Shown piece after piece: positions 36,450 to 44,655 of a stretch of 64,000 nucleotides of DNA (position 1 is the first letter of the stretch; each line of letters starts with the position of its first letter). The translations under genes and the position numbers were made by a program. Source of the stretch: an uncultured Lactobacillus sp. (GTDB taxonomy: Bacteria; Bacillota; Bacilli; Lactobacillales; Lactobacillaceae); contig CAOOYH010000003.1 of the NCBI GenBank assembly GCA_948500755.1, positions 48,959 through 112,958 of the forward strand, written 5' to 3'. Below the pieces are notes generated by a model. That model did no database searches, was not told the DNA's origin, and was given only the letters and a program-made list of their open reading frames with translations.

Positions 36450-37727
36450 ATGATCGATAATCGACCAAAAACAACAAAAGCCTTCATTGCAGGCGTTAAC
36501 TTAAACGATCCTAACTTTGACTATTATATGACTGAGCTTGCTGATTTAACTGAAGCAAATAACATGGAAGTTGTTGGCCGCGCTGAACAAAAAGCCGAGA
36601 ATATTGTCGCTGGAACTTATTTTGGTGTTGGTAAAATTAACCAAATTAAGTCCATGGCTCAAGGACTCAAGGCGAAGGTATTGGTTTTAAATGATGAATT
36701 GAGTCCAGTTCAAATCCGCAATTTGGAAAAAATGACCAAGTTACGCGTCATTGATCGAACCGAATTAATTTTGGAAATTTTTGCTAGTCGTGCCCGCACC
36801 AAGCAGGCCAAGCTTCAAGTGGCATTGGCTCGCTTACAATATGAGTTGCCACGTTTGCACCCGTCTGAGAACAACTTGGACCAGCAGCGCGGGGGCGGAA
36901 TGAGCAACCGTGGTGCCGGTGAAACTAAGCTGGAATTAAACCGAAGAACAATCGGTAAGCAAATTTCCGCAATTAAGAAAGAACTCAAAGCAGTTGCAAG
37001 CCAAGAAGAGATTAAAGCTAGTCGCCGCAATCAAAGCCGCATCCCTAAAGTCGCTCTTGTCGGCTACACGAACGCGGGTAAATCCACGACAATGAACGGT
37101 TTACTCAAAGCATTTGACCATGAAGGTAGCGATAAGCAAGTTTTTGTAAAAAATATGCTCTTTGCTACGCTGGATACTAGTGTACGTAAAATCGACATCG
37201 ACAACAACAAAGGCTTTATCTTATCCGATACTGTTGGATTCATTTCTAAATTGCCTCACAACTTGGTTGAATCCTTTAAGGCGACTTTGCAAGAAGCACG
37301 CGATGCCGATTTACTGGTGAACGTCGTTGATTCATCTGATCCAAATATGATTCAGATGGTGCGCACTACGCAAAAAGTTTTGAATGAAATCGGCGCTGGC
37401 AACATTCCAATGATCACAGCTTACAACAAGGCAGATCGGACTGATCGTAATTATCCACAAATCGAAGGCGATGACATTCTTTATTCCGCAACTGATGAGA
37501 AGTCAATTCGGATGTTGTCAGATTTGATTACTAAGCGCATTTTTGCTGGGTATGGCGAATTTGAGTTGCTTTTGCCATTATCCGATGGAAAGGAATTGGC
37601 CTTTTTGCACGAACATGCTCAAGTTAATAAGGAAGAATTCAAGGACGACGGCGTCCATGTGAGTGCCAATATTGCGCCAAGTGATCAGGCAAGATTTAAG
37701 AAATTCATGCTAACAGAAAATGCATAA
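36450..37727 (+). CDS. hflX: GTPase HflX
   Basis: 425 residues, ribosome-associated GTPase that splits stalled or hibernating ribosomes. The N-terminal HflX domain (VGRAEQKAENIVAGTYFGVGKINQI, LNDELSPVQIRNLEK) is followed by a coiled region with the conserved RGGGMSNRGAGETKLELNRR and a G domain: GYTNAGKST (G1), DTVGFISKLPH (G3), NKAD (G4). It is divergent from the EPS operon and ends in its own terminator. Confidence 0.95.
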   Translation: MIDNRPKTTKAFIAGVNLNDPNFDYYMTELADLTEANNMEVVGRAEQKAENIVAGTYFGVGKINQIKSMAQGLKAKVLVLNDELSPVQIRNLEKMTKLRVIDRTELILEIFASRARTKQAKLQVALARLQYELPRLHPSENNLDQQRGGGMSNRGAGETKLELNRRTIGKQISAIKKELKAVASQEEIKASRRNQSRIPKVALVGYTNAGKSTTMNGLLKAFDHEGSDKQVFVKNMLFATLDTSVRKIDIDNNKGFILSDTVGFISKLPHNLVESFKATLQEARDADLLVNVVDSSDPNMIQMVRTTQKVLNEIGAGNIPMITAYNKADRTDRNYPQIEGDDILYSATDEKSIRMLSDLITKRIFAGYGEFELLLPLSDGKELAFLHEHAQVNKEEFKDDGVHVSANIAPSDQARFKKFMLTENA

Positions 37728-37730
37728 GAA

Positions 37731-37757
37731 AAAGGCAAGGATAAGTTCCGTGCCTTT
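37731..37757 (+). terminator. Terminator of hflX
   Basis: AAAGGCA / TGCCTTT stem directly after the stop codon, followed by a T-rich stretch. Confidence 0.65.
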
Positions 37758-37774
37758 CTTAGATAGCTAATTCA

Positions 37775-38022
37775 TGCTATAATTACTTCTGAACATACGA
37801 AGTAGTTACTTCGATAGTCAAGTCGGTAAATTAGCTTAGTGCTACTATCCCAGCGCAAGTCCAGTACGCTGCCGACCAGCACTCAAACAAAAAGTTTCCG
37901 TATGGGAACACCTTCTCGTTATGAATTAGGTGGGCGAAATTTCTGACCTGCACTATCAAAAGTATAACAAACGAAAATGCACCTGAATAGCTTTTTAAGC
38001 TGGTAGGTGTATTTTTGTTTTT
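37775..38022 (+). ncRNA. Structured non-coding RNA candidate with own promoter and terminator
   Basis: An extended -10 (TGCTATAAT, 37775-37783) opens a region of about 230 bases without an ORF. It contains nested hairpins: CGAAGTA/TACTTCG, GATAGT/ACTATC, AGTGCT/AGCACT enclosing CAGCG/CGCTG, GTTTCC/GGGAAC (one wobble), and CACCT/AGGTG. It ends in a terminator (TGCACCT / AGGTGTA plus T run, about 37977-38022). This looks like a stable RNA or a long structured leader for the CAP gene. I considered 6S-like or Lacto-usp-type RNA but cannot confirm either. Confidence 0.5.
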
Positions 38023-38075
38023 CTAAAATAAAAGTTGGACTACAATTAACTTAACTAGATTTTAGAAAGATATAG

Positions 38076-39131
38076 ATGATGGAAATTAAACATTTAAAAA
38101 TCACAATGTTGGTGGCTCTAGTTTCTTGTACATTCTTCCTGGCACCCACACAAGTCAATGCCGCTAATTACAGCAAAAGCGAAGCCAAGCAGGTACGGTA
38201 TTTTCAGAACCGTTACAAAAAGCTCAGCAAAAAGGTCTATGATGAAAATAATTTATACACAGTTGAACCTAATTTTGCCGAGCCATTCAATCCAGGCCAG
38301 TTAAAGGCTGCTTACATTACGACATCGATGGACTATGTTAATTACTATCGCAAGCTCTGTGGCCTTCCCAGCGAAAGCAATAATGATAAAGTGAATCGCG
38401 ATGCTCAAATCGGGGCGAGTGCCTTAGCCGCCATCAATGCTAAGACATCCCTCACTGCCCACGGTCTTCTTGGCTACACGCGCCCTTATTACATCAGCGA
38501 GGACGAATGGAATACTGCTGAAGACGCAACTTTAGGCAATATCAACTTTCTTGAAAGTGACACTGGTGCCAGCGCTGGAGAAATCGTGACTGATTTAATC
38601 AAAGACGATAATAACCTCGATGGCAGTGGTAATACGGGTCATCGGGCCCTAATTTTATCTGCGCGCGCAACTCGCATGGGAATTGGCGCAGCTTACGGTA
38701 GTTCCAATAAGAAGTTTTATTCAGTTCAAAATGGGGTTTTTGCGGATGATATCTTGCGTCCAGCTGTTAAAGATGTGGTTGCTTTCCCAAGCAGTGGCGT
38801 TTTTCCCTATGAACTATTAGACAGCGACACTCCTTGGTCGATTTACTTTGCCAAGCGACGTTTAACGCGCCAGCCTAAAATCTACGTGACTGATCTCACC
38901 ACTAATAAGAAAAAGCGCGCCATTCACGTGCGCAACTATGGCACCGACTACTTTGGCGACGGCTACACAAGTGCGATCAGCTTTGATCCTAATATTTCTC
39001 TGATCAATACCCATAAATATAAGGTAGAAATCCGCGGTGTAACATCATATTCATTTCGCTTATTTAGGCAAAAGGATACTTTGAAAGGTCCTAAAAAAGT
39101 TGTTCACAAAACCACTCAACATAGTAAATAA
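38076..39131 (+). CDS. Secreted CAP/SCP-domain protein
   Basis: 351 residues. Signal peptide to about residue 31 (ends QVNAAN), then a CAP domain at about 85-220: LKAAYITTSMDYVNYYRKLCGLP, AHGLLGYTRPYY, GSGNTGHRALILSARATRMGIGAAY, which carries the usual His/Glu/His pattern. A beta-rich C-terminal domain follows. CAP proteins in lactobacilli are secreted or surface proteins of unclear activity. Two adjacent ATG codons make the start ambiguous by one residue. Confidence 0.8.
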   Translation: MMEIKHLKITMLVALVSCTFFLAPTQVNAANYSKSEAKQVRYFQNRYKKLSKKVYDENNLYTVEPNFAEPFNPGQLKAAYITTSMDYVNYYRKLCGLPSESNNDKVNRDAQIGASALAAINAKTSLTAHGLLGYTRPYYISEDEWNTAEDATLGNINFLESDTGASAGEIVTDLIKDDNNLDGSGNTGHRALILSARATRMGIGAAYGSSNKKFYSVQNGVFADDILRPAVKDVVAFPSSGVFPYELLDSDTPWSIYFAKRRLTRQPKIYVTDLTTNKKKRAIHVRNYGTDYFGDGYTSAISFDPNISLINTHKYKVEIRGVTSYSFRLFRQKDTLKGPKKVVHKTTQHSK

Positions 39132-39160
39132 GGAATCGCTTCAACGGTTCCTTATTTTTG
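39130..39160 (+). terminator. Terminator of the CAP gene
   Basis: AAGGAATCG / CGGTTCCTT with loop CTTCAA and a following T run. Confidence 0.7.
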
Positions 39161-39190
39161 TACACAAATAATCTTCAAAATCCACTAGCT

Positions 39191-39208
39191 TTTGTATACG
39201 TTTTCATT
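39191..39208 (+). promoter_or_regulatory. cre-like site upstream of lactate oxidase
   Basis: The 18 bases from 39191 match the CcpA consensus WWTGNAARCGNWWWCAWW at every defined position but one (T for A at position 7). It lies about 50 bases before the start codon, a typical repression position. Confidence 0.5.
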
Positions 39209-39258
39209 TATAGTGAGACTATAACAGTAACTTAATCAAATTAGGAGGATTTTTGCGA

Positions 39259-40485
39259 ATGACTTATTATTACAATGGTTTTCCACAAAGTGAACATGAT
39301 GAAAAGCTAAACTTAATCAATGTTGATCAACTTGAAGAAGACGCTAAAAGAGTTATCCCTGAAGGAGCATACTATTATATCGCTTCAGGAGCAGAAAACG
39401 AGTGGACCTGGCGCAACAACACCGCTGCCTTCAATCATTATCAAATTGTGCCCCGCGCTTTAACTGATATGGAAGATCCCCAACTTGACACCGAATTCAT
39501 GGGAATGAAGTTAAAGACTCCTGTAATGATTGCTCCAATTGCTTGCCATGGAATCACCCATAAAGACGCAGAAGTCGCCACGCAAAAAGGTGCCGCGGCA
39601 GCTGGTGCTCTATTTTCTTCAAGTACTTATGCTAACAAGAGCGTAGAAGATATTGCGGCAGCCGCACCTGACGCACCAAGATTTTTCCAGCTTTATTTAA
39701 GTAAAGATTGGAATTTCAACAAGATGGTTTTTGATGCAGTCAAAAAAGCTGGCTATAAGGCTATCATGTTGACTGTCGATGCATTGATATCCGGCTATCG
39801 TGAAGCCAACTTGCGGACAGAATTCACCTACCCCGTTCCTCTTGACTTCTTCAATCGTTATTTAGGCGCTAAAGGTGAAGGGCAAAGTGTAGCCCAAATG
39901 TACGCGGCTTCTGCCCAAAAGATTGGCCCCAAGGATGTAGCTCGCATTAAAGAAGAAAGCGGCCTTCCTGTCTTGATTAAAGGAATCACTTGTGTGGAAG
40001 ATGCTTATAAAGCTCTGGGAGCTGGGGCCGACGGAATTTATGTAACCAATCACGGTGGCCGAGAAATTGATGGCTCACCTGCAACAATTGACGTTTTACC
40101 TGACATCGCTAAAGCAGTTAACCACCGCGTCCCAATTATTTTCGATTCCGGCGTTCGTCGTGGTTCTCATGTTTTTAAAGCTTTAGCCCTGGGTGCAGAC
40201 TTAGTCGCAATCGGTCGTCCCTACCTTTATGGATTAGCTTTAGGTGGGGCAAAAGGCGTTGAATCTGTGATCGAACAATACAATAAAGAACTTAAAATCG
40301 ACATGCAATTAACTGGCTGCAAGACCATTGATGATGTCAAAAAGGCAAAGATTATGCACATTAACTACACCGCAGATAATTTACCTTCTAATACTGATCC
40401 TTCTCGAATGAAACCTTATCCCGTAACTAGCGAAAATCAACCACAAGAAGATTTAGACGCAACCTCTGGCGCATCCCACCACTAA
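39259..40485 (+). CDS. lox: L-lactate oxidase (FMN-dependent)
   Basis: 408 residues. It oxidises lactate with O2 to pyruvate and H2O2. The alpha-hydroxyacid oxidase family blocks are present: YYYIASGAENEWTWRNN, PVMIAPIACHGITHKDAE, ILTVDALISG-like strand, and the active His in VTNHGGREIDGSPATIDVLP near residue 264, followed by FDSGVRRGSHVFKALALGADLVAIGRP for FMN phosphate. I start at ATG 39259, ten bases after AGGAGG; a TTG two codons earlier is less likely. A cre-like site upstream suggests repression by CcpA on good sugar. Lactate 2-monooxygenase or glycolate oxidase are less likely alternatives. Confidence 0.88.
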   Translation: MTYYYNGFPQSEHDEKLNLINVDQLEEDAKRVIPEGAYYYIASGAENEWTWRNNTAAFNHYQIVPRALTDMEDPQLDTEFMGMKLKTPVMIAPIACHGITHKDAEVATQKGAAAAGALFSSSTYANKSVEDIAAAAPDAPRFFQLYLSKDWNFNKMVFDAVKKAGYKAIMLTVDALISGYREANLRTEFTYPVPLDFFNRYLGAKGEGQSVAQMYAASAQKIGPKDVARIKEESGLPVLIKGITCVEDAYKALGAGADGIYVTNHGGREIDGSPATIDVLPDIAKAVNHRVPIIFDSGVRRGSHVFKALALGADLVAIGRPYLYGLALGGAKGVESVIEQYNKELKIDMQLTGCKTIDDVKKAKIMHINYTADNLPSNTDPSRMKPYPVTSENQPQEDLDATSGASHH

Positions 40486-40501
40486 AAATTTTCACTCATA
40501 C

Positions 40502-40534
40502 AAAAAGGCATCTGAAAACCCAGATGTCTTTTTT
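40502..40534. terminator. Bidirectional terminator
   Basis: AAAAAGGCATCTG / CAGATGTCTTTTT with loop AAAACC between the convergent lox and NlpC/P60 genes. Confidence 0.8.
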
Positions 40535-40537
40535 GTT

Positions 40538-41542
40538 TCACAAAACTCTTTTAGCAATTGTTGGATAGTAATATGTTGTAAGTTTTTGCAAAGCAACACC
40601 TTGGTCTGGCGTTGCGGCACTGACATATTGATCATTGCCCACATAAATTGCCACGTGATATGGCGAGGTAGTTGATCCCCAATAAATCAAATCGCCAGGT
40701 TTTAATTGATCCATTGGGACAGTTTGACCTACTCTTACTTGATCGGCCGTAACTCGCGGCATGTTCACGCCAGCTGCATGACCATAGACATATTGAACTA
40801 AGCCTGAACAATCATAGTTATCCGGTCCTACACCACCCCAAATATATGGTTTGCCAACTTGTTGTTTAGCTAAACTCACAATGGCATTCAACTTAGTTGC
40901 TGTTGAGACCGAAGGTGCTTGTTGTGAAGCAGGTTTTTGAGCTGGTGTAGATGCCTTATTAAGCTTATTGAGAGTATTAGTAACAATACTTTTAGCCTTT
41001 TTAATTTTATTAGTTTTTTTAACCGTGTTTTTTAAAGCTGTAGGCTTAGTTGGTGCGGCTACTTTATCATTCTTTTTAACTTCAGGCTTTTGAGCTTGTG
41101 CTTGATCATCAGCCTTTTTTTCTGCAGTCTTTTTCTTTTTAGCAGCTACATTTTTTGCAGTTTTATCTAAAATTTGAACTACCGGATTTTTAGTTTTCTT
41201 AGGCTTCTTAGTTTTTGCTGGTTTCGGATTTTCAATATCTTCAGTATACCGTGCTTCAATCCATTCCCGCGTCCCGACTTTATACCAAAGATTTCCTGAT
41301 TTATCGATTGCAGTTTGAGCAATATTCCATTCAGTACCATCCTTAGCACGAAAGCCCATAAATTGTCCATTATTATAATTAGTCCAAATTCTAACACCCT
41401 GACCAGGTAAATATTTAATTCTTACCCTCTTAATTGCCGTCTTAAAGCTTGAGGCCGAAACCGTCTTCACAGACGTTGCCGCAGAAAAACCCGTAACTGT
41501 TAAAGCAGCTGCAGCTCCGATTTTAAAAAAATTATGTGACAT
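40538..41542 (-). CDS. Secreted NlpC/P60 peptidoglycan hydrolase with SH3-like domain
   Basis: 334 residues. Signal peptide, an SH3-like lactobacillus wall-binding module at about 38-100 (IKYLPGQGVRIWTNYNNGQF), a long Lys/Pro/Ala linker, and a C-terminal NlpC/P60 domain with catalytic Cys in GPDNYDCSGLVQYVYG and His in SPYHVAIYVGNDQYV. It should cut within the stem peptide, typically D-gamma-Glu-to-diamino acid. The start at 41542 follows AAGGGG by about eight bases. First of three paralogues here. Confidence 0.9.
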   Translation of the reverse strand: MSHNFFKIGAAAALTVTGFSAATSVKTVSASSFKTAIKRVRIKYLPGQGVRIWTNYNNGQFMGFRAKDGTEWNIAQTAIDKSGNLWYKVGTREWIEARYTEDIENPKPAKTKKPKKTKNPVVQILDKTAKNVAAKKKKTAEKKADDQAQAQKPEVKKNDKVAAPTKPTALKNTVKKTNKIKKAKSIVTNTLNKLNKASTPAQKPASQQAPSVSTATKLNAIVSLAKQQVGKPYIWGGVGPDNYDCSGLVQYVYGHAAGVNMPRVTADQVRVGQTVPMDQLKPGDLIYWGSTTSPYHVAIYVGNDQYVSAATPDQGVALQKLTTYYYPTIAKRVL

Positions 41543-41732
41543 ATATAATCCCCTTTGGTAGCGAAAAATGATCACAAAGAACCATCTATATCTCTCACTT
41601 AAAAATCTTACACTTCCTATTTTAAAGACTTAGCAATTACAAATCCATTACAAGGGTAAATAAATTCTGTAAACTTTTGGCTTTATATTAAGAATTAGCA
41701 GCCTTTTACAGAGAAGCTTAAATTTGCGCACT

Positions 41733-41762
41733 AAAAAAGCAGCTAGAGAATACTCTCTAACT
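41733..41762 (-). terminator. Terminator of the second NlpC/P60 gene
   Basis: AGCTAGAGA / TCTCTAACT stem (one wobble) and a T run on the minus strand. Confidence 0.6.
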
Positions 41763-41791
41763 ACTAATTTTTAAAATTTCTGTTGATTTTA

Positions 41792-42649
41792 TTATTTCAA
41801 AATTCTACGTGCAGTAGATGGGTAGAAGTAGCCACTAAGAGCTTGCATCTTTACCCCTTCGCTTGGGGTTGCGGCGTGAACATATTGACCATTACCTACG
41901 TAAATACCTACGTGGTATGGAGCACTTGCAGAACCCCAGAATAACAAGTCACCTGGTTGTAAATTGTTTAAGGAAACAGCCTTACCTTGATTTACTTGAG
42001 TATAAGTAGTGCGTGAAATATCAATTCCAGCTGCATTATTATAAACATATTGGGTAAGACCTGAACAGTCAAAACCAGCAGGAGTAGTACCGCCCCAAAC
42101 GTAATTCTTGCCTACTTGAGCTTTAGCAAGAGCTACAATTGCGGATGCACTACTTGAAGCTTGCTTTGATGTCTTTTTAACTTGTGAAGTTTTAGAAGTT
42201 GCTTCGCTATTTTGATTTTGAGTTGTGATAGTTAAATTAGTTTTCTTAGTAGCTTTTTTCTTCTTAGGTTTAGAAATAGTACCAGTGGCTTTTACTGCTT
42301 GATTAGCACTTACTTTCTTAGCCTTAGCAGATTTAGCATTGATAGCGTAGCGACCTTCGATCCATTGATGATCATCTAGTTTATACCAAGTATTACCATC
42401 TTGATCTTTCTTAGTTTCAAGCACTTCGTAGGTTTCACCATGCATAGCGCGTTTACCAGTAAAATGGCCATTCTTATAACTTGACCAAATATTCACGCCA
42501 TAACCTGGGATATAGTTAACCTTGATGCGCCAAACAGCAGCCTGTACATGTTGAACAGAACTTGTCTTAACTGCATTAATTCCAGTAACTCCCACAGCAG
42601 TCAATGCAGCAGCTGCTGTAATCTTCACTAAGTTAGTCTTAATTTTCAA
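41792..42649 (-). CDS. Secreted NlpC/P60 peptidoglycan hydrolase with SH3-like domain
   Basis: 285 residues. Signal peptide ending near VQAA, an SH3-like module at about 40-110 (VNYIPGYGVNIWSSYKNGHF), a Thr/Ser/Lys linker, and an NlpC/P60 domain with Cys in PAGFDCSGLTQYVYN and His in APYHVGIYVGNGQYVHAATP. Start is TTG at 42649, supported by AGAGGAAA upstream and by the matching start of the next paralogue. Its C-terminal 100 residues are nearly the same as in the neighbour, pointing to tandem duplication. Confidence 0.9.
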   Translation of the reverse strand: MKIKTNLVKITAAAALTAVGVTGINAVKTSSVQHVQAAVWRIKVNYIPGYGVNIWSSYKNGHFTGKRAMHGETYEVLETKKDQDGNTWYKLDDHQWIEGRYAINAKSAKAKKVSANQAVKATGTISKPKKKKATKKTNLTITTQNQNSEATSKTSQVKKTSKQASSSASAIVALAKAQVGKNYVWGGTTPAGFDCSGLTQYVYNNAAGIDISRTTYTQVNQGKAVSLNNLQPGDLLFWGSASAPYHVGIYVGNGQYVHAATPSEGVKMQALSGYFYPSTARRILK

Positions 42650-42785
42650 AATTCAGTTTCCTCTGTAATATTGCTTAATTAATAAGAAAATGTTCTTTAA
42701 GCATAATCTATACCTAATCCTCTTAACGACTATATGATACACGCACTATATTACAAAATCGTTACAGAAATAATACGAGCACACA

Positions 42786-42816
42786 AAAAAACACTCAAGA
42801 TCAAACTTGAGCGTTT
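42786..42816 (-). terminator. Terminator of the third NlpC/P60 gene
   Basis: AACACTCAAG / CTTGAGCGTT hairpin with a T run on the minus strand. Confidence 0.75.
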
Positions 42817-42848
42817 AATTTATTATTGAAAGAGAATTAGAACTTTAA

Positions 42849-43409
42849 TTATAAAACTCTCTTAGCTGCTGATGGGTAGAAGTAGCCTGATAATGCTTGC
42901 TTACGAACACCTTGTGAAGGAGTTGCAGCGTGAACATATTGACCATTACCTACATAAATACCTACGTGGTATGGAGCACTTGCAGAACCCCAGAATAACA
43001 AGTCACCCTTCTTCAAGTGACTCAATGAAACACGCTTACCAACATTTACTTGTGAGTAAGTAGTTCTTGGCAAAGTCTTCTTACCAGCATTTCTGTAAAC
43101 GTATTGTACTAAACCTGAGCAGTCAAATGCGTAAGGACCAGTAGCACCATAGACGTAGCTCTTACCAACTTGCTTTTTAGCAAGCTTAACAATTGCGTTT
43201 AACTTCTTAGTCTTTGCTGAAGTAGTCTTAGCTTTCTTAACTGGTGCAGCAATTTCAGGTGTAACTGCGTTAGTAGTATTCTTGTCAACTTGACTTGAGT
43301 CAACAGTGTCAGCTTGTGCTGTTTGAACTGGAACATTAACTACTGAAATTCCAGTAAAGAACACTGATAAAACTGCTGTAAACTTAACTAAACTTGACTT
43401 AAAATTCAA
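42849..43409 (-). CDS. Short secreted NlpC/P60 peptidoglycan hydrolase
   Basis: 186 residues: signal peptide (to about QAD at 34), a short Thr/Ala/Lys linker and an NlpC/P60 domain (Cys in GPYAFDCSGLVQYVYRN, His in APYHVGIYVGNGQYVHAATP). It lacks the SH3-like module of its two neighbours. The start is TTG at 43409 with GGGAGAG upstream; no ATG is available in frame before the signal. Each of the three genes has its own terminator region, so they are separately transcribed. Confidence 0.88.
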   Translation of the reverse strand: MNFKSSLVKFTAVLSVFFTGISVVNVPVQTAQADTVDSSQVDKNTTNAVTPEIAAPVKKAKTTSAKTKKLNAIVKLAKKQVGKSYVYGATGPYAFDCSGLVQYVYRNAGKKTLPRTTYSQVNVGKRVSLSHLKKGDLLFWGSASAPYHVGIYVGNGQYVHAATPSQGVRKQALSGYFYPSAAKRVL

Positions 43410-43612
43410 AATTAATTCTCTCCCTATAACATTTACTAATTTTTTAAAATTTAATTTACTTTTTTTAAAGGATCGCTGATTTTTTAGTAATTTCTTAAAT
43501 CAGCTGACGGTTTATATCATACCTAGCTAATGTTACATGAATGTTTCAAAAAAACTACCATCCCGTTAAGAAACATGTAAAGGAAGAACTAAATCTGTAA
43601 AAAAAGGAATCA

Positions 43613-44164
43613 TTAATTTTGCTTAAGCTTTGTTACTATAGTGTTTAAATCGCTTTCAGTTTTATTCCATTTATCATTTAACAAAATGTGCGCTGTTTGC
43701 TTCAAATCTTCTGGCAATCGATTTAATTCACTCCCAGACAGACGTTTTTTGACCATTTCCTTACTATCCCCACGGTTAATTAAACGCTCACGCAACTCAT
43801 CCATGGTGGAAGTTGTCACATAAAGAAAATAAACTTGCTCAGGATCAAGTTTGGACAAATACGACTTCACTCCTTGAATATCAACTATTAAAGAAACAAT
43901 GTCATGCTTTTTCCACATGGCTTCTAAGGCCTCTTTACTTGAGCCATATTGGTAGTTGCCATATTTTATATGTTCAAAGAAGTGCAACTTATTGAAGCTT
44001 TCATCTGTTTCAAAAAAGTAGCTTTCTTTGTCGACTTCACCCTCTCGTTTAGGACGCGTAGTATGAGTAATCACCCGAGGGATGCCATATTCACGCTCTA
44101 AATAATTTGAAATCGTTGTCTTTCCTGCCCCACTTGGTCCGGCGATCAAAATAATTTTCTTCAT
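43613..44164 (-). CDS. Guanylate kinase-like P-loop kinase
   Basis: 183 residues. P-loop IAGPSGAGKTTISNYL, then TTRPKREGEVDKESYFF, which is the GMP-binding region of guanylate kinases (R and E/Y contacts), and VDIQGVKSYL. It is shorter and more divergent than housekeeping Gmk and stands alone, not beside rpoZ, so it is probably a paralogue, perhaps with another nucleotide substrate. Cytoplasmic. Confidence 0.75.
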   Translation of the reverse strand: MKKIILIAGPSGAGKTTISNYLEREYGIPRVITHTTRPKREGEVDKESYFFETDESFNKLHFFEHIKYGNYQYGSSKEALEAMWKKHDIVSLIVDIQGVKSYLSKLDPEQVYFLYVTTSTMDELRERLINRGDSKEMVKKRLSGSELNRLPEDLKQTAHILLNDKWNKTESDLNTIVTKLKQN

Positions 44165-44254
44165 TTTTGAGTATACTTCCCTTGAAAACTTATAATTAAT
44201 GTAATAACATTCTACTATTGTATAAAAGAAAAGTGGAAGGAGAAAAATTTCACT

Positions 44255-44557
44255 ATGAAAAAAGCAGATGTAAAAGTTGGCGCAATTGTTGGCGGCAAGT
44301 CAGAAGAAGAACTTAAGAAGCCATTTTTAGGTAAAGTAGAAAAAATCTACGAAAATTCCGTTCTTTTAGCTATTACTTCATATGACCCAGTTGACGAAAC
44401 TGCCATCAGCGACTTAAATAATAAGATTGTTGTTAACTTCAAAAACTTAAAGAGTGCTCGCAGCTTGAAGAACTCTAAGACTGCCGCAACTAACGAAGTT
44501 AAGATCGAAAAAATGAAGAAAGTTGCTAAAAAAGACGACGATAAGAAAGAAAAGTAA
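44255..44557 (+). CDS. DUF2187-like small basic protein
   Basis: 100 residues. The first 65 form a small beta domain (VKVGAIVGGKSEEELKKPFLGKVEKIYENSVLLAI) similar in pattern to DUF2187/KOW-like proteins of Bacilli, followed by a Lys-rich tail (KKVAKKDDDKKEK). GAAGGAG precedes the ATG. Possibly binds RNA; unproven. Ends in a strong terminator. Confidence 0.5.
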   Translation: MKKADVKVGAIVGGKSEEELKKPFLGKVEKIYENSVLLAITSYDPVDETAISDLNNKIVVNFKNLKSARSLKNSKTAATNEVKIEKMKKVAKKDDDKKEK

Positions 44558-44568
44558 TTTTCGAATTA

Positions 44569-44600
44569 GACTAAGAATTTATATCTTAGTCTTTTTTTTT
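44569..44600 (+). terminator. Rho-independent terminator
   Basis: Perfect 8-bp stem GACTAAGA / TCTTAGTC followed by nine or more T. Confidence 0.85.
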
Positions 44601-44655
44601 CATCTTTTTTTTCCTAAAATAAGGCGAGTAGTTTTGAAAGAGGATAACTTTAACG

